NCBI RefSeq assembly: GCF_044542075.1 | Contig: NZ_JBITTU010000004.1 | Coordinates: 380,637-444,636 of the forward strand | DNA from: Leeuwenhoekiella sp044542075 | GTDB lineage: Bacteria; Bacteroidota; Bacteroidia; Flavobacteriales; Flavobacteriaceae | Length of the DNA stretch: 64,000 nt | Direction of reading: 5' to 3' | Part shown: positions 28,518 to 37,929 of the stretch, piece after piece | Layout: every line of letters begins with the position of its first letter | Position numbering within the stretch: the stretch's first letter is position 1 | The notes under the pieces: generated by a model | Seen by the model: only the letters and a program-made list of their open reading frames with translations | What the model was told of the DNA's origin: nothing | Database searches by the model: none | Made by a program: the position numbers and the translations under genes

Positions 28518-30785
28518 ATGAATAAAAAATTTTTACACGTTTTGCTGTTGTGTTTTTTTTGTACCGCTTTTAGTCAGCAGAATAAACAATCTTATACCTT
28601 TAAAGATAAAGAGCATCACGGGTTGCTAATTTCAAAAGACGGTCTGTCTGCAATAAAAGCTAATTTGGGAAGCTTACCGCTTTTTGATAATACGCTAGAA
28701 CAAACCAAAAGAGAAATAGATTCTATACTAAGCCAGAAAATAGAAGTTCCTGTTCCTAAAGATATGGCCGGTGGATATACGCATATGCAACACAAAGAGA
28801 ATTATGTAATGTTGCAAAAAGCGGGTGTTTTATTTCAGATTTATGGTGATGAGAAGTATGCTAATTATATCAAAGCGGTTTTTATGGAATATGCACGCAT
28901 ATATCCCACACTACCCTTACATCCTGAAACACGCTCGTACTCAAGAGGTAAATTATTTTGGCAATGTCTCAACGATGCAAATTGGCTTGTAAATATGAGC
29001 CAGGCGTATGATGCAATTTACGACTGGTTATCTCCTCAAGATCGAAAGAAATTGGAGCGTCAATTATTTAGACCTTTTGCAATGTTTCTTTCAATAGAAA
29101 ACCCTCAATTTTTTAATCGCATACACAATCACAGTACGTGGGGTAATGCCGCAGTAGGTATGATGGGACTCGCAATGCGCGATAGTGAATTAATTAATTA
29201 TGCACTTTATGGTTTGCCCGAAGACAGCATTGATGAGAATGCTGTAGATAATGATGGTGGGCTCATAAAGAAGCCTGGTCAGGATGCGGGGTTTTTAGCA
29301 AATATTGAAGAAGCTTTTTCACCAGATGGTTATTATACAGAAGGTCCCTATTATCAACGATATGCGATGTATCCCTTTTTGGCTTTTTCAGCAGCTCTAG
29401 AAAATACACTACCGCAACTAAAAGTGTTACAGTTTAAAGATAATGTGCAGCTTAAGGCGGTTTATGCATTACTTAATTTAACTGACTCTAATGGTGATTT
29501 TTTTCCGCTAAACGATGCCCAGAAAGGGATGTCTTATTACAACTCAGCATTAGTAAATAGCGTTGATATCGCATATCATTATGGTAATCAGGATAGGCAA
29601 CTACTTGCCCTTGCAAAAACACAAAACGAAGTAACCTTAGATGACGCAGGACTAGCAGTAGCTTTTGATTTAAAAGAACAGGAGATGGAGCCTTTTGAGA
29701 AAAAATCACTTAGTCTAACAGATGGTCCTGACGGAAAACAGGGAGGCGTTACTATTTTACGATCTAAGCCAGGAAGTGATCTAGAACTGGTATTTAAATA
29801 CAGCGCGCAAGGTAACAGTCATGGGCATTATGATAAGCTCTCCTATTCTGTTTATGAGAATGGAGATGAGGTTTTACCAGATTATGGATTAGCGCGTTTT
29901 GTAAATATAAACGCAAAGAATGGTGGTGGCTATTTAAAAGAGAACACCACATGGGCAAAACAGACTATCGCCCATAATACGCTTGTTCGAAATAAAGTCT
30001 CTCACTTTAATGGTGACTTCAAAACCGGTAGTGAGCACCATTCTGAGCTTTATTTTCAAGATATAAATAATGACAATATACAGGTCGTAAGTGCTAAAGA
30101 AAATAATGCATACCCGGGAACTGCAATGCATCGTACACTGGCAATGCTTCCGCAGGAAAATAACTCAAAGCCACTACTTCTCGATATTTTAAAAGTTCAG
30201 GCTGATGTAGAAAATCAATATGATTTACCTTTTTACTATAAGGGTCAGCTTATAGACATTTCAATAAAACCCAGTGCAGAAAACCGCCTTGAACCTCTAG
30301 GTCTTTCAAATGGATATCAGCATCTTTGGAAAGAAGCCACGGCAAAAGCAGATACAGAGCTCACACAGATTACATGGCTCAACAAAGATTTGTTTTATAC
30401 TTTGAGTAGTAAAACTACTGTAGGAGATAGCATATTATTTGTAAGACAGGGCGCTAACGATCCAGAATTTAATCTTAGAAGAGAAGCGGGTATTTTGTTT
30501 CGAAAAGCTAAAGTCAAAAACGCGCTCTTCGTTAATATTTTAGAATCACACGGTACTTACAATACGGTAAATGAAAGAGCTGAAAATACAGAATCTGCCG
30601 TAAAAAATATGGATATAGAAGTAGATACTGAAGCATATACAGCTGTAAAAGTAGATTTGATTAACGATACATCGTACATGTTTATCATTGCAAATCTAAA
30701 GTCTAGCACTCAAGAAAAACACAAATTAACGCTTAACGGAACCACCTATACTTGGGATGGACCGTATTATTTTACAAATCGATAA
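28518..30785 (+). CDS. PL17-family oligoalginate lyase
   Basis: This is an exo-acting alginate lyase that releases unsaturated monouronate from oligoalginate. It has a signal peptide ending about TAFSQ, then an alginate-lyase alpha/alpha-barrel (about residues 60-390) and a heparinase II/III-like beta-sheet domain (about 400-755). Family signs are the HNHSTWGN segment (Asn204, His205) and the DGYYTEGPYYQRY segment at about 270-282. These correspond to the catalytic Asn/Tyr regions of characterised PL17 enzymes. The NSHGHYDKLSY metal-region motif lies at about 433. The 755 aa length is typical. It completes the depolymerisation begun by PL6 and PL7. Confidence 0.9.
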   Translation: MNKKFLHVLLLCFFCTAFSQQNKQSYTFKDKEHHGLLISKDGLSAIKANLGSLPLFDNTLEQTKREIDSILSQKIEVPVPKDMAGGYTHMQHKENYVMLQKAGVLFQIYGDEKYANYIKAVFMEYARIYPTLPLHPETRSYSRGKLFWQCLNDANWLVNMSQAYDAIYDWLSPQDRKKLERQLFRPFAMFLSIENPQFFNRIHNHSTWGNAAVGMMGLAMRDSELINYALYGLPEDSIDENAVDNDGGLIKKPGQDAGFLANIEEAFSPDGYYTEGPYYQRYAMYPFLAFSAALENTLPQLKVLQFKDNVQLKAVYALLNLTDSNGDFFPLNDAQKGMSYYNSALVNSVDIAYHYGNQDRQLLALAKTQNEVTLDDAGLAVAFDLKEQEMEPFEKKSLSLTDGPDGKQGGVTILRSKPGSDLELVFKYSAQGNSHGHYDKLSYSVYENGDEVLPDYGLARFVNINAKNGGGYLKENTTWAKQTIAHNTLVRNKVSHFNGDFKTGSEHHSELYFQDINNDNIQVVSAKENNAYPGTAMHRTLAMLPQENNSKPLLLDILKVQADVENQYDLPFYYKGQLIDISIKPSAENRLEPLGLSNGYQHLWKEATAKADTELTQITWLNKDLFYTLSSKTTVGDSILFVRQGANDPEFNLRREAGILFRKAKVKNALFVNILESHGTYNTVNERAENTESAVKNMDIEVDTEAYTAVKVDLINDTSYMFIIANLKSSTQEKHKLTLNGTTYTWDGPYYFTNR

Positions 30786-30795
30786 AAAGAATACA

Positions 30796-31140
30796 ATGAA
30801 AACATTTGGAGCAAGTAAAGAATTTTTATTAGGAGATGAGATCGCCTGGGAAACTGTGGGCGATGGAGTAAAACGCAAAATTAAAGGATACGACGACACG
30901 ATAATGATGGTGCAGGTAGATTTTAAAAAAGGAAGTATTGGTCCTATGCACGAGCATCATCACGCACAAGTAACTTATGTCGTGAAGGGGAGTTTTGACG
31001 TTACGATAGGAGGGGAGACAAAGACTTTGAAAAGCGGAGATTCATTTTATATTCCACCACATGTATTGCACGGCGCTCTATGTACAGAAGATGGTATGCT
31101 TATAGACGTATTTAGTCCCATACGTGAAGATTTTATGTAA
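30796..31140 (+). CDS. kdgF: KdgF-like cupin, unsaturated-uronate linearising protein
   Basis: This small cupin (114 aa) has the metal-binding set MHEHHHAQ (His52, His54-56) and a second motif HVLHG near residue 92. The frame opens at 30757 inside the end of the PL17 gene. The ATG at 30796, 10 bp after the PL17 stop, is the natural start. KdgF proteins speed the conversion of 4,5-unsaturated uronate, from pectin or alginate lyases, to the linear keto sugar DEH. That is the step needed between PL17 and the reductase at 40,091. It ends the lyase operon, followed by a strong terminator. Confidence 0.88.
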   Translation: MKTFGASKEFLLGDEIAWETVGDGVKRKIKGYDDTIMMVQVDFKKGSIGPMHEHHHAQVTYVVKGSFDVTIGGETKTLKSGDSFYIPPHVLHGALCTEDGMLIDVFSPIREDFM

Positions 31141-31199
31141 TATTTTAGTATAAATATGTAGATCTAATTATAGATCTGGAGTCTCAAAATAATTGGTTC

Positions 31200-31237
31200 A
31201 AAGTGGCTGTCTTGATAAAAAGACAGCCACTTTTTTT
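31200..31237 (+). terminator. Rho-independent terminator after kdgF
   Basis: A perfect 13-bp stem (AAGTGGCTGTCTT at 31201-31213 and its complement at 31220-31232) with a 6-base loop is followed by a run of T. It closes the PL6-PL-PL17-kdgF operon. Confidence 0.92.
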
Positions 31238-31322
31238 ATGAATCAATAATTCACAGCGTAATAAATTAGCAATCAACAACTATTTTAACATTATTAATTT
31301 TTTTTTATGCTTTTATATTGTA

Positions 31323-31365
31323 TATATTTGGAAAACCAAATTGGTAAACCAGTTTGGGATACCAA
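31323..31365 (+). promoter_or_regulatory. susC promoter with triple operator
   Basis: TATATTTG at 31323-31330 is an exact -7 box. The -33 position carries TTTT instead of TTTG. Three 12-bp palindrome units follow at 31328-31339 (TTGGAAAACCAA), 31341-31352 (TTGGTAAACCAG) and 31354-31365 (TTGGGATACCAA). They are spaced exactly 13 bp and start 5 bp into the -7 box, as at 23909. A 5' leader of nearly 100 bp with no gene follows to the ATG at 31433. Confidence 0.75.
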
Positions 31366-31432
31366 TATAAGTGTGAGATTTACAACATACTTTTAAGTAG
31401 TAACAAAATTAAAAGAATAAACCTTTTTTCTT

Positions 31433-34400
31433 ATGAATGTTAAAACTATAACGACTGTGTTTATTATGTTTCTCTGTCAGTTTGCATTAATTGCACAGGA
31501 GAATTACACAATACGCGGTACAGTAACGGCAGCATCAGACAACAACCCTGTACCGGGAGTAAATGTTTTAGTGCTGGGAACTACCTCTGGGGTAGTAACA
31601 GATTTTGATGGTAATTATGAAATTACGGTTTCTAATGATTCAAAACTTATATTTTCTTATGTTGGCTTTGTTACGCAAACGTTATCGGTTGTGGGGAAAG
31701 AGGAATTAAATGTGTCTCTATCTGATGATGCTCAAAACCTAGACGAGGTCGTTGTGGTAGGTTATGGTACACGTAAAAAGAGTCACTTAACCGGTGCGGT
31801 GTCGAGTGTGGTAAATGAAGATCTGGATCAATTGCCAGTTTCACGTGTAGATGATGCATTAGTAGGTCAAATATCTGGTGTTAACGTACAGGCGACTAAT
31901 GGAGAAGCTGGTTCTGCGCCTACAATACGTATTAGAGGTACAGGGTCACTTACCGGGAGTTCAGACCCGTTAATTGTTGTAGATGGTCTGGTTGTAGATA
32001 ATGACTTTCTAGGGAGTTTAGATATGAGCGAGGTAGAATCTTTTGATGTGTTAAAGGACGCTGCATCTGCTGCCATATATGGTTCTCGTGGAGGTAATGG
32101 TGTAATTCTAATTACTACAAAACAAGGTAAAGAAGGTAAAACTGTTTTTAGTTATCAGGGATATACCGGGTTTAAAGAAGCAAGACAAAGTGATGCCTAT
32201 TACTTTTCGGTAGCAAAGACTGCTGCGGCAGAATTAGCTGCTACAGGAAGCTTGTCTAATAGAACGCAGTACATACAACAAATAGGTATAGATAGAGACT
32301 GGCAAGACATCATTTTTGATGGTGGTATGATTGAAAATCATTCACTTAGCGCCCGTGGAGGTAACGAGAATACAAAGTTTAGCATCTCATTAGGATATTT
32401 ACACGATGAGGGCGTGCTGTTAACAGACGATTACAAGCGTTATAACTTACGTTTAAAGTTAGATTCTAAAGTTAGTGAGAAATTTAAAATAGGAGGTAAC
32501 CTGGCACCTTCATATACAAATACACGTAGGTTTGATGGTTCTACTCACGATATATTACGCCAGCCGGCCTGGTTACCTGTATATCACGATGCAAATACTA
32601 TACAGTATGTAGATCGTAATGTATACCCAGATGTACAAATAGGGGAGTATGCACTTCAAAGACATTTTGATAACTATGATTTGTTTGGAGACGGAACTTT
32701 AATTGACATTAGTGATACTTCAAATACAAACCCGGCTGCAAAAGTTATCGAGCGTGACCGTAATGATTATAAATTTAAACTTAACGGAAACTTTTACGGG
32801 GAGTATGAGATTTACGACAATCTTAAATTGAGAAGTACACTTTCTGGAGATTATCAAAGTACAAAACGTGACAGATGGCAAGGTGTTTTATCTAGTAGAA
32901 ATGGCGCTGCAGATGCAAGTTATGAAGTGTCAAATGAAACGCAAATTCACATCGCTTCAGAAAGCTATTTGACATACAATAAAGAGATTGGAGAGCACGA
33001 GTTTGATGTGCTAGCAGGTATATCTTTTGAAAAATGGGATTATTCAGGAGAAAGTTCGTTAGGTACTGGGTATACTTCAGATTTAATACGCACTTTAACG
33101 GCAGCAACAGTGTTAACAAATATTGACTCTTATAAATTTGCTGAACGTTTTCAGTCTTATTTTGCCCGAGTAAATTATGCGTATGCTAACAAATATTTGG
33201 CTTCATTAAGTTTCCGTAGAGATGGTAGTTCTGTTTTTGGTGCAGATAATAAGTACGGTGATTTCCCTGCAGTGTCTGTAGGTTGGGATATTGCACAAGA
33301 AGATTTCTTAAAAGAAAGTAATACATTGAGTACCCTTAAGTTTAGATTTAGTTATGGTTTTACCGGAAACAAAGATTTAGATACTGGGAGTGATATTATA
33401 GATTTATACCCGTCATTACCGTTATTAGGACCTTCTTCGGCAACTATAGATGGTAGTTTACAAGCTGCATATATTGCGCTTAACATTGCTAACCCAGATT
33501 TACAATGGGAGCGTTCTAGAGAATACAATCCTGGTGTTGACTTTGGCTTTTTAAACAATCGCATTACTGGTTCTGTAGATTATTACAAGCGTACCAGTGA
33601 TCAATTGCTATTATTTAATCCTGTAAGTTCAACAACAGGTTTTAGAAATGCTCTTGTAAATATAGGAGAGGTTGTAAACAGTGGTATTGAAATTGAGCTG
33701 CGTACCCGCAACATTTCAACTCCAAAATTTCAGTGGAGTACTACAATTTTAGCTTCAATGAATGATAATGAATTAACTGACTTTGCAGATTCTAATGGTC
33801 AAATTCAGATAACAGATGACAAACGGGCTTCAGAATGGATAAACCTGGAAGGTCAACCTATATCTTCATTTTATGGCTGGGTGGTAGATGAAGAGATTGC
33901 TTTAGAAAACTTACAACAACCCTATTTTCCAATAGGTGGGCAGGCGCAGGACGTGTATGTAAAAGATTTAAATGGTGATGGTTTAATTGATGATGATGAT
34001 AAAACGATATTAGGTAGCCCGTATCCAGATTTAGTATGGAGTATTTCTAATGATTTTAAAATAGGAAATGTAGATGTAAGTTTCTTATTTCAAGGAAGCC
34101 ACGGTGCAGAAGTGCGTAATATGGGAGATCAATACATTTTTAACCACTTTAATAGCGGTCAGGATTTTAATGTACAAACTACGCCTAACCAGGGCTTTAT
34201 TAAAGAAAAAATCTTTACTAATTCTATTGTTCAGGATGCATCTTATATCGCTTTGCGTAATGTGAATATTGGGTACAACTTCCCCAAGACACTAACTTCA
34301 AAAGTAGGATTAACAGGGTTTAGAGTATACGCTGCAGGACAAAATCTTATGTATTTGACAGCAGATAACTATACCGGTTTTAATCCAGAATCAATAGACG

Positions 34401-34486
34401 ATACATCACCTACAACTTATGGCTATCAGCGTGGTGGTTCACCTATATTCAGAACTATATCTTTTGGTATAAATGCTGATTTTTAA
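31433..34486 (+). CDS. susC: SusC-like TonB-dependent receptor
   Basis: This is an outer-membrane oligosaccharide importer of 1017 aa. A signal peptide (ALIAQ) is followed by a carboxypeptidase-regulatory-like N-terminal domain (about residues 25-105, TIRGTVTAAS... DGNYEI). Next come the TonB-box/plug start with LDEVVVVGYGT (about 103), a plug with VDGLVVDN and IYGSRGGNGVI, and a 22-strand barrel ending in FGINADF. It pairs with the SusD-like gene 4 bp downstream, and together they should import alginate oligosaccharides. The promoter carries the shared operator. Confidence 0.95.
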   Translation: MNVKTITTVFIMFLCQFALIAQENYTIRGTVTAASDNNPVPGVNVLVLGTTSGVVTDFDGNYEITVSNDSKLIFSYVGFVTQTLSVVGKEELNVSLSDDAQNLDEVVVVGYGTRKKSHLTGAVSSVVNEDLDQLPVSRVDDALVGQISGVNVQATNGEAGSAPTIRIRGTGSLTGSSDPLIVVDGLVVDNDFLGSLDMSEVESFDVLKDAASAAIYGSRGGNGVILITTKQGKEGKTVFSYQGYTGFKEARQSDAYYFSVAKTAAAELAATGSLSNRTQYIQQIGIDRDWQDIIFDGGMIENHSLSARGGNENTKFSISLGYLHDEGVLLTDDYKRYNLRLKLDSKVSEKFKIGGNLAPSYTNTRRFDGSTHDILRQPAWLPVYHDANTIQYVDRNVYPDVQIGEYALQRHFDNYDLFGDGTLIDISDTSNTNPAAKVIERDRNDYKFKLNGNFYGEYEIYDNLKLRSTLSGDYQSTKRDRWQGVLSSRNGAADASYEVSNETQIHIASESYLTYNKEIGEHEFDVLAGISFEKWDYSGESSLGTGYTSDLIRTLTAATVLTNIDSYKFAERFQSYFARVNYAYANKYLASLSFRRDGSSVFGADNKYGDFPAVSVGWDIAQEDFLKESNTLSTLKFRFSYGFTGNKDLDTGSDIIDLYPSLPLLGPSSATIDGSLQAAYIALNIANPDLQWERSREYNPGVDFGFLNNRITGSVDYYKRTSDQLLLFNPVSSTTGFRNALVNIGEVVNSGIEIELRTRNISTPKFQWSTTILASMNDNELTDFADSNGQIQITDDKRASEWINLEGQPISSFYGWVVDEEIALENLQQPYFPIGGQAQDVYVKDLNGDGLIDDDDKTILGSPYPDLVWSISNDFKIGNVDVSFLFQGSHGAEVRNMGDQYIFNHFNSGQDFNVQTTPNQGFIKEKIFTNSIVQDASYIALRNVNIGYNFPKTLTSKVGLTGFRVYAAGQNLMYLTADNYTGFNPESIDDTSPTTYGYQRGGSPIFRTISFGINADF

Positions 34487-34490
34487 GAAT

Positions 34491-35936
34491 ATGAAAAGCA
34501 AAACGAACATAATTATGAAAAAAGTATATCCAATTATTGTACTGCTCCTTACCGGGATAATGGTTTCCTGTGGAGAAGATTTTCTGGAACCTTTACCTGA
34601 ATCTGCTGTATCTTCAGAGGGTTATTTTACAAATGACGATGAGATATTAACCGGTGTTATAGGTATGTATGATGCGATACAGGGTGTTAACTCAAATGAT
34701 CTTGATGAAAACTTTAGTATTCAAAGAGAATATTATTTAACTGAAATGCGCAGCGATAATACCCGAACTAAATCGAGTGAAGGCGAGGCAGCACAGTTTG
34801 AGAGTTATACGGTAACTCCTAGTAACGGTATTGTGAGTAATTATTACAATAGCTTTTACGAGATTATTTATAGAGCAAACCTGGTGCTGTCTAGTCTTGA
34901 AGCGGCATCAGCAGATAAAGCTCCTGCTTTTGAAGCTGAAGCAAAATTTGTAAGAGCCTATGCCTATTTTAATCTGGTACGTTTGTATGGCGATATTCCA
35001 CTCGTAGATAGATTAACAGGGCCTTTAGAGCGTGAGGTTGCTTTTACACGTGTTGCAACCAGCGGTATTTATGATTTAATTATTGCAGATTTACAGACTG
35101 CTATTTCCGGCTTAGATAATACATATAGAAACAGAGCATCAAAAGCTGCGGCTCAATCATTACTTGCAAAAGTTTACTTAACACAAGGTTCTAACTACTC
35201 AGAAGCGCAAACCTTACTCGAGAGCGTTATGTCTGGTAGTTTTAGTTTAGAGCCTAATTTTAAAGACGTTTTTTATACTGAAGATAATAATGAAGTCATA
35301 TTTGCTGTAGGTTATACATCAGATCTTACATCAGACAGTCAAAATATTTCTGCAGAATGGCTCAATTCAGTAGGTCGCACGAGTGGGGTCAATTATGTAA
35401 CTTCAGATGCTCGTGAAGTTTTAGACAACTTAGGAGGTAACAGAACGCTGTATTCCTATAGACAAGATGCTGCACAACCTACACAATATCAGGTAGCAAA
35501 ATATATCCCTAACGGTGATGCAAATTTAGGTATTGCGGCTACTGCAAGTAATCCTGAACTGGCCGGTAATGACTGGATTGTTATTAGGTATGCAGATGTA
35601 TTGCTTATGCACGTAGAGGCAATCTTAGCGGGTGGTCAACAAACTTCTGCTACGGCTGCGTTAAATTCATTTCAAAGAGTACGGGACAGAGCAGGACTTA
35701 CAACTCCTGTAACTACAATTACAAAAGCAGATTTGCTGGCAGAGCGTAGAGTTGAATTAGCTTTTGAGAATCAGCGCTTTTTTGATTTAGTACGTTTTGG
35801 CGTAGCACAAGAAGTATTATCTGCTTTCTCAAATGTTAATGGCTACAGCTTTAATTCAACAGATTTGTTATTGCCTATACCACAACGAGAAATTAACCTA
35901 AGCAATGGTGTGATGACTCAAAACCCGGGTTACTAA
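34491..35936 (+). CDS. susD: SusD-like surface glycan-binding lipoprotein
   Basis: This is a RagB/SusD-family lipoprotein that caps the SusC barrel at the cell surface and binds oligosaccharide. The frame is open from 34473 inside susC. I use the ATG at 34491, with 34515 (MKKVYP) as the other candidate. Both keep the lipobox GIMVSC. SusD features are AEAKFVRAYAYFNLVRLYGDIPL, here quoted only as the RAYAYFNL core at about residue 155, VLLMHVEAI, and the closing ELAFENQRFFDLVR core plus PIPQREIN. About 481 aa, a normal length. Confidence 0.93.
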   Translation: MKSKTNIIMKKVYPIIVLLLTGIMVSCGEDFLEPLPESAVSSEGYFTNDDEILTGVIGMYDAIQGVNSNDLDENFSIQREYYLTEMRSDNTRTKSSEGEAAQFESYTVTPSNGIVSNYYNSFYEIIYRANLVLSSLEAASADKAPAFEAEAKFVRAYAYFNLVRLYGDIPLVDRLTGPLEREVAFTRVATSGIYDLIIADLQTAISGLDNTYRNRASKAAAQSLLAKVYLTQGSNYSEAQTLLESVMSGSFSLEPNFKDVFYTEDNNEVIFAVGYTSDLTSDSQNISAEWLNSVGRTSGVNYVTSDAREVLDNLGGNRTLYSYRQDAAQPTQYQVAKYIPNGDANLGIAATASNPELAGNDWIVIRYADVLLMHVEAILAGGQQTSATAALNSFQRVRDRAGLTTPVTTITKADLLAERRVELAFENQRFFDLVRFGVAQEVLSAFSNVNGYSFNSTDLLLPIPQREINLSNGVMTQNPGY

Positions 35937-35955
35937 AAATTAAAAAACAATTACG

Positions 35956-36828
35956 ATGAACACGATAAAACAAATAGCCGGTTTACATTTTTTTAAGTTC
36001 TTGTTTTCAGCTTGTATGATATTCAGTTTAATTGCTTGCGATTTTGAATATGACTTGCCAGAAGAAGGTTCTATTGAAGATCTTACACCGCCAGAGGCTA
36101 ATTTTACAGCCTCACAAAGCGATACTAATTTTCTAACTTATAGTTTTGCTAATTTTTCAGGAAGCGCAACTACCTATGCCTGGGACTTTGGGGATGGTAA
36201 CACAGCTAGCACGCGTGATGCTGTAAATACCTACCCAGATGAAGGTACTTATACGGTTTCTTTAACCGCTTCAGACGCACTGGGTAAAACAGATACTTTT
36301 ACGGCAGAAATCACAATTGTAGAACCGCCAGTTCCTACAGCTATAACTCCAGAAATAGGTGCTGCAGAATTTCAAGATGCAGCCGGTATTTGCGGTACGG
36401 GAGACAGTAGAGATTGCTGGAGAATTAGTGGTGGAAGTATACATCAAACCACTTCAGACGGGCGTAATGGTACACGTGGTGCAAAATTTACAACTGCAAG
36501 TTCAAATAGCCCACGGGTATCCTATCAGGCAGTAACTGTTTCTGCAAATACAAAATATATTTTAACAGCATATTATGCTATTCAATCAGACGGTGATAGC
36601 GTACGAGCTACCGTAATAGATGGTCAATTAGATAATTTTAGTGAGTTTGCTAACGCTCCTCAACTAGGCCAGACTGCTGGTACAACTAATGATGGTAAAG
36701 GTAATTTTAATCGAGTTATCGTAGAGTTTGAAACTGGAGCAAACGGTGAAATTTCTATTCTATTTGACTCTGGTGCAAATGCAAGTGAGTCGTATTTAGA
36801 TGATGTATCTATAATACCTGCGGAATAA
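35956..36828 (+). CDS. PKD-domain surface glycan-binding lipoprotein
   Basis: This 290-aa lipoprotein (lipobox LIAC) sits where SusE/F-type or other surface glycan-binding proteins lie in a PUL, 19 bp after susD. A PKD domain runs from about residue 45 to 125 (AWDFGDGNT, GTYTVSLTAS). A beta-sandwich of about 145 residues follows, resembling a carbohydrate-binding module (DSRDCWRISGG, FDSGANASESYLDD). There is no catalytic motif. The likely role is to hold alginate at the surface. Binding is inferred from position and fold only. Confidence 0.75.
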   Translation: MNTIKQIAGLHFFKFLFSACMIFSLIACDFEYDLPEEGSIEDLTPPEANFTASQSDTNFLTYSFANFSGSATTYAWDFGDGNTASTRDAVNTYPDEGTYTVSLTASDALGKTDTFTAEITIVEPPVPTAITPEIGAAEFQDAAGICGTGDSRDCWRISGGSIHQTTSDGRNGTRGAKFTTASSNSPRVSYQAVTVSANTKYILTAYYAIQSDGDSVRATVIDGQLDNFSEFANAPQLGQTAGTTNDGKGNFNRVIVEFETGANGEISILFDSGANASESYLDDVSIIPAE

Positions 36829-36842
36829 TAAAAATAAAAATA

Positions 36843-37745
36843 ATGTTTTTAAACAAACTAGGTATACTAGCGATTGCGCTGCAACTTACTACTTCTACAG
36901 CCTGCTCTCAGGAACATGGGCCAATGGTTGAAGAGGATGTGGAGACCGTGGTGCAAGCTGAAGTTGATCGTGTAAAATTACCAAATATAGATTTATCGCA
37001 CTGGAAGGTTACAATACCCGAAGGTTCTGGTAAAGGGGGAGCTATCAGTGTTGAGCCACCTGCCATTTTAAAATATGCTACAAATCCGGTTTTAAAACCA
37101 TTTATGTATAATGATTCTACTGCAGGGGCATTGGTATTTCACGCGTATCCATCAGAAGCTACAACAGCAAATACGAAGTATAGCAGATCTGAACTGCGGG
37201 AGCAGATGGTACCCGGGGATGATAATGTGAACTGGACATTTGCTCAAGGAGGGAAATTAAAAGCCCGTATTGCGATGGAAGATGTTACTAAAGATGATGA
37301 GGGTAAATACCATCGAGTCATCATTCTTCAAATTCACGGCAGACTTACAAATTCTCAAAAAGAATTGATAGGTCAGGATGATAACAATGCACCACCTATT
37401 TTGAAGATTTATTGGCAGAATGGGCAGATAAGGGTAAAAACAAAAGTGCTAAAAAATACAGCTGTTTCAGAAGAAGGCATTCTGCATGAAGAAGCCTGGG
37501 ATGATGACGAGGGACACACATTTAAGCAAGAAGTAGGTTTTAAAAAATTTGATATTGAGGTTAAAGTTTCAGACGGGGAAATGATGGTGAGTTTAAATAA
37601 TACAGAATTTGCTGTTTATGATGATATAAATATTAAAAAATGGGGTGTGTTTGAAAATTATTTTAAAGCAGGAAATTACTTTCAGACCCGTGACAAGGGA
37701 GCACAAGCAAGTGTTAAGTTTTATAAACTTGAAGTAAGTCATTAA
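36843..37745 (+). CDS. PL7-family alginate lyase
   Basis: This is an endo- or exo-alginate lyase with a jelly-roll fold of about 220 residues. All three PL7 motifs are present: SRSELRE (Arg115), LQIHG (Gln163, His165) and YFKAGNYFQ (273-281, with catalytic Tyr279). QIH instead of QVH is usually seen in enzymes acting on G or mixed blocks. The N-terminus has a signal with a lipobox-like TSTAC, so it may be membrane-anchored. At 300 aa it is a single-domain enzyme. It lies 14 bp after the PKD gene and ends the susCD operon. Confidence 0.93.
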   Translation: MFLNKLGILAIALQLTTSTACSQEHGPMVEEDVETVVQAEVDRVKLPNIDLSHWKVTIPEGSGKGGAISVEPPAILKYATNPVLKPFMYNDSTAGALVFHAYPSEATTANTKYSRSELREQMVPGDDNVNWTFAQGGKLKARIAMEDVTKDDEGKYHRVIILQIHGRLTNSQKELIGQDDNNAPPILKIYWQNGQIRVKTKVLKNTAVSEEGILHEEAWDDDEGHTFKQEVGFKKFDIEVKVSDGEMMVSLNNTEFAVYDDINIKKWGVFENYFKAGNYFQTRDKGAQASVKFYKLEVSH

Positions 37746-37799
37746 AAGATTAAAAATTAATTGTTTGTTTAAGTTTCGTTAGGTTTTCGAGGTCCTGTA

Positions 37800-37832
37800 C
37801 TTAGCCTCATCTACTGCATAGTTGAGGCTAGG
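37800..37832 (+). other. Hairpin after the PL7 gene
   Basis: TAGCCTCA at 37802-37809 and TGAGGCTA at 37823-37830 form a perfect 8-bp stem with a 13-base loop. There is no T-run behind it, so it may be a weak terminator or an mRNA 3'-end stabiliser between the susCD operon and gntR. Confidence 0.45.
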
Positions 37833-37874
37833 TTAATGGATTAAGTTTTACTTTTTTACTAATATAAAATTTCT

Positions 37875-37904
37875 TAAATTTGATAAACCAATCTGGTAAA
37901 CCAG
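37875..37904 (+). promoter_or_regulatory. gntR promoter with double operator
   Basis: TAAATTTG at 37875-37882 is an exact -7 box, with TTTT rather than TTTG at the -33 position. The palindromes TTGATAAACCAA (37880-37891) and CTGGTAAACCAG (37893-37904) are 13 bp apart and begin 5 bp into the -7 box, exactly as at the PL6 and susC promoters. This would make the regulator autoregulated. Confidence 0.72.
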
Positions 37905-37929
37905 TTTAATCAGAAACATTTAATGTGTT

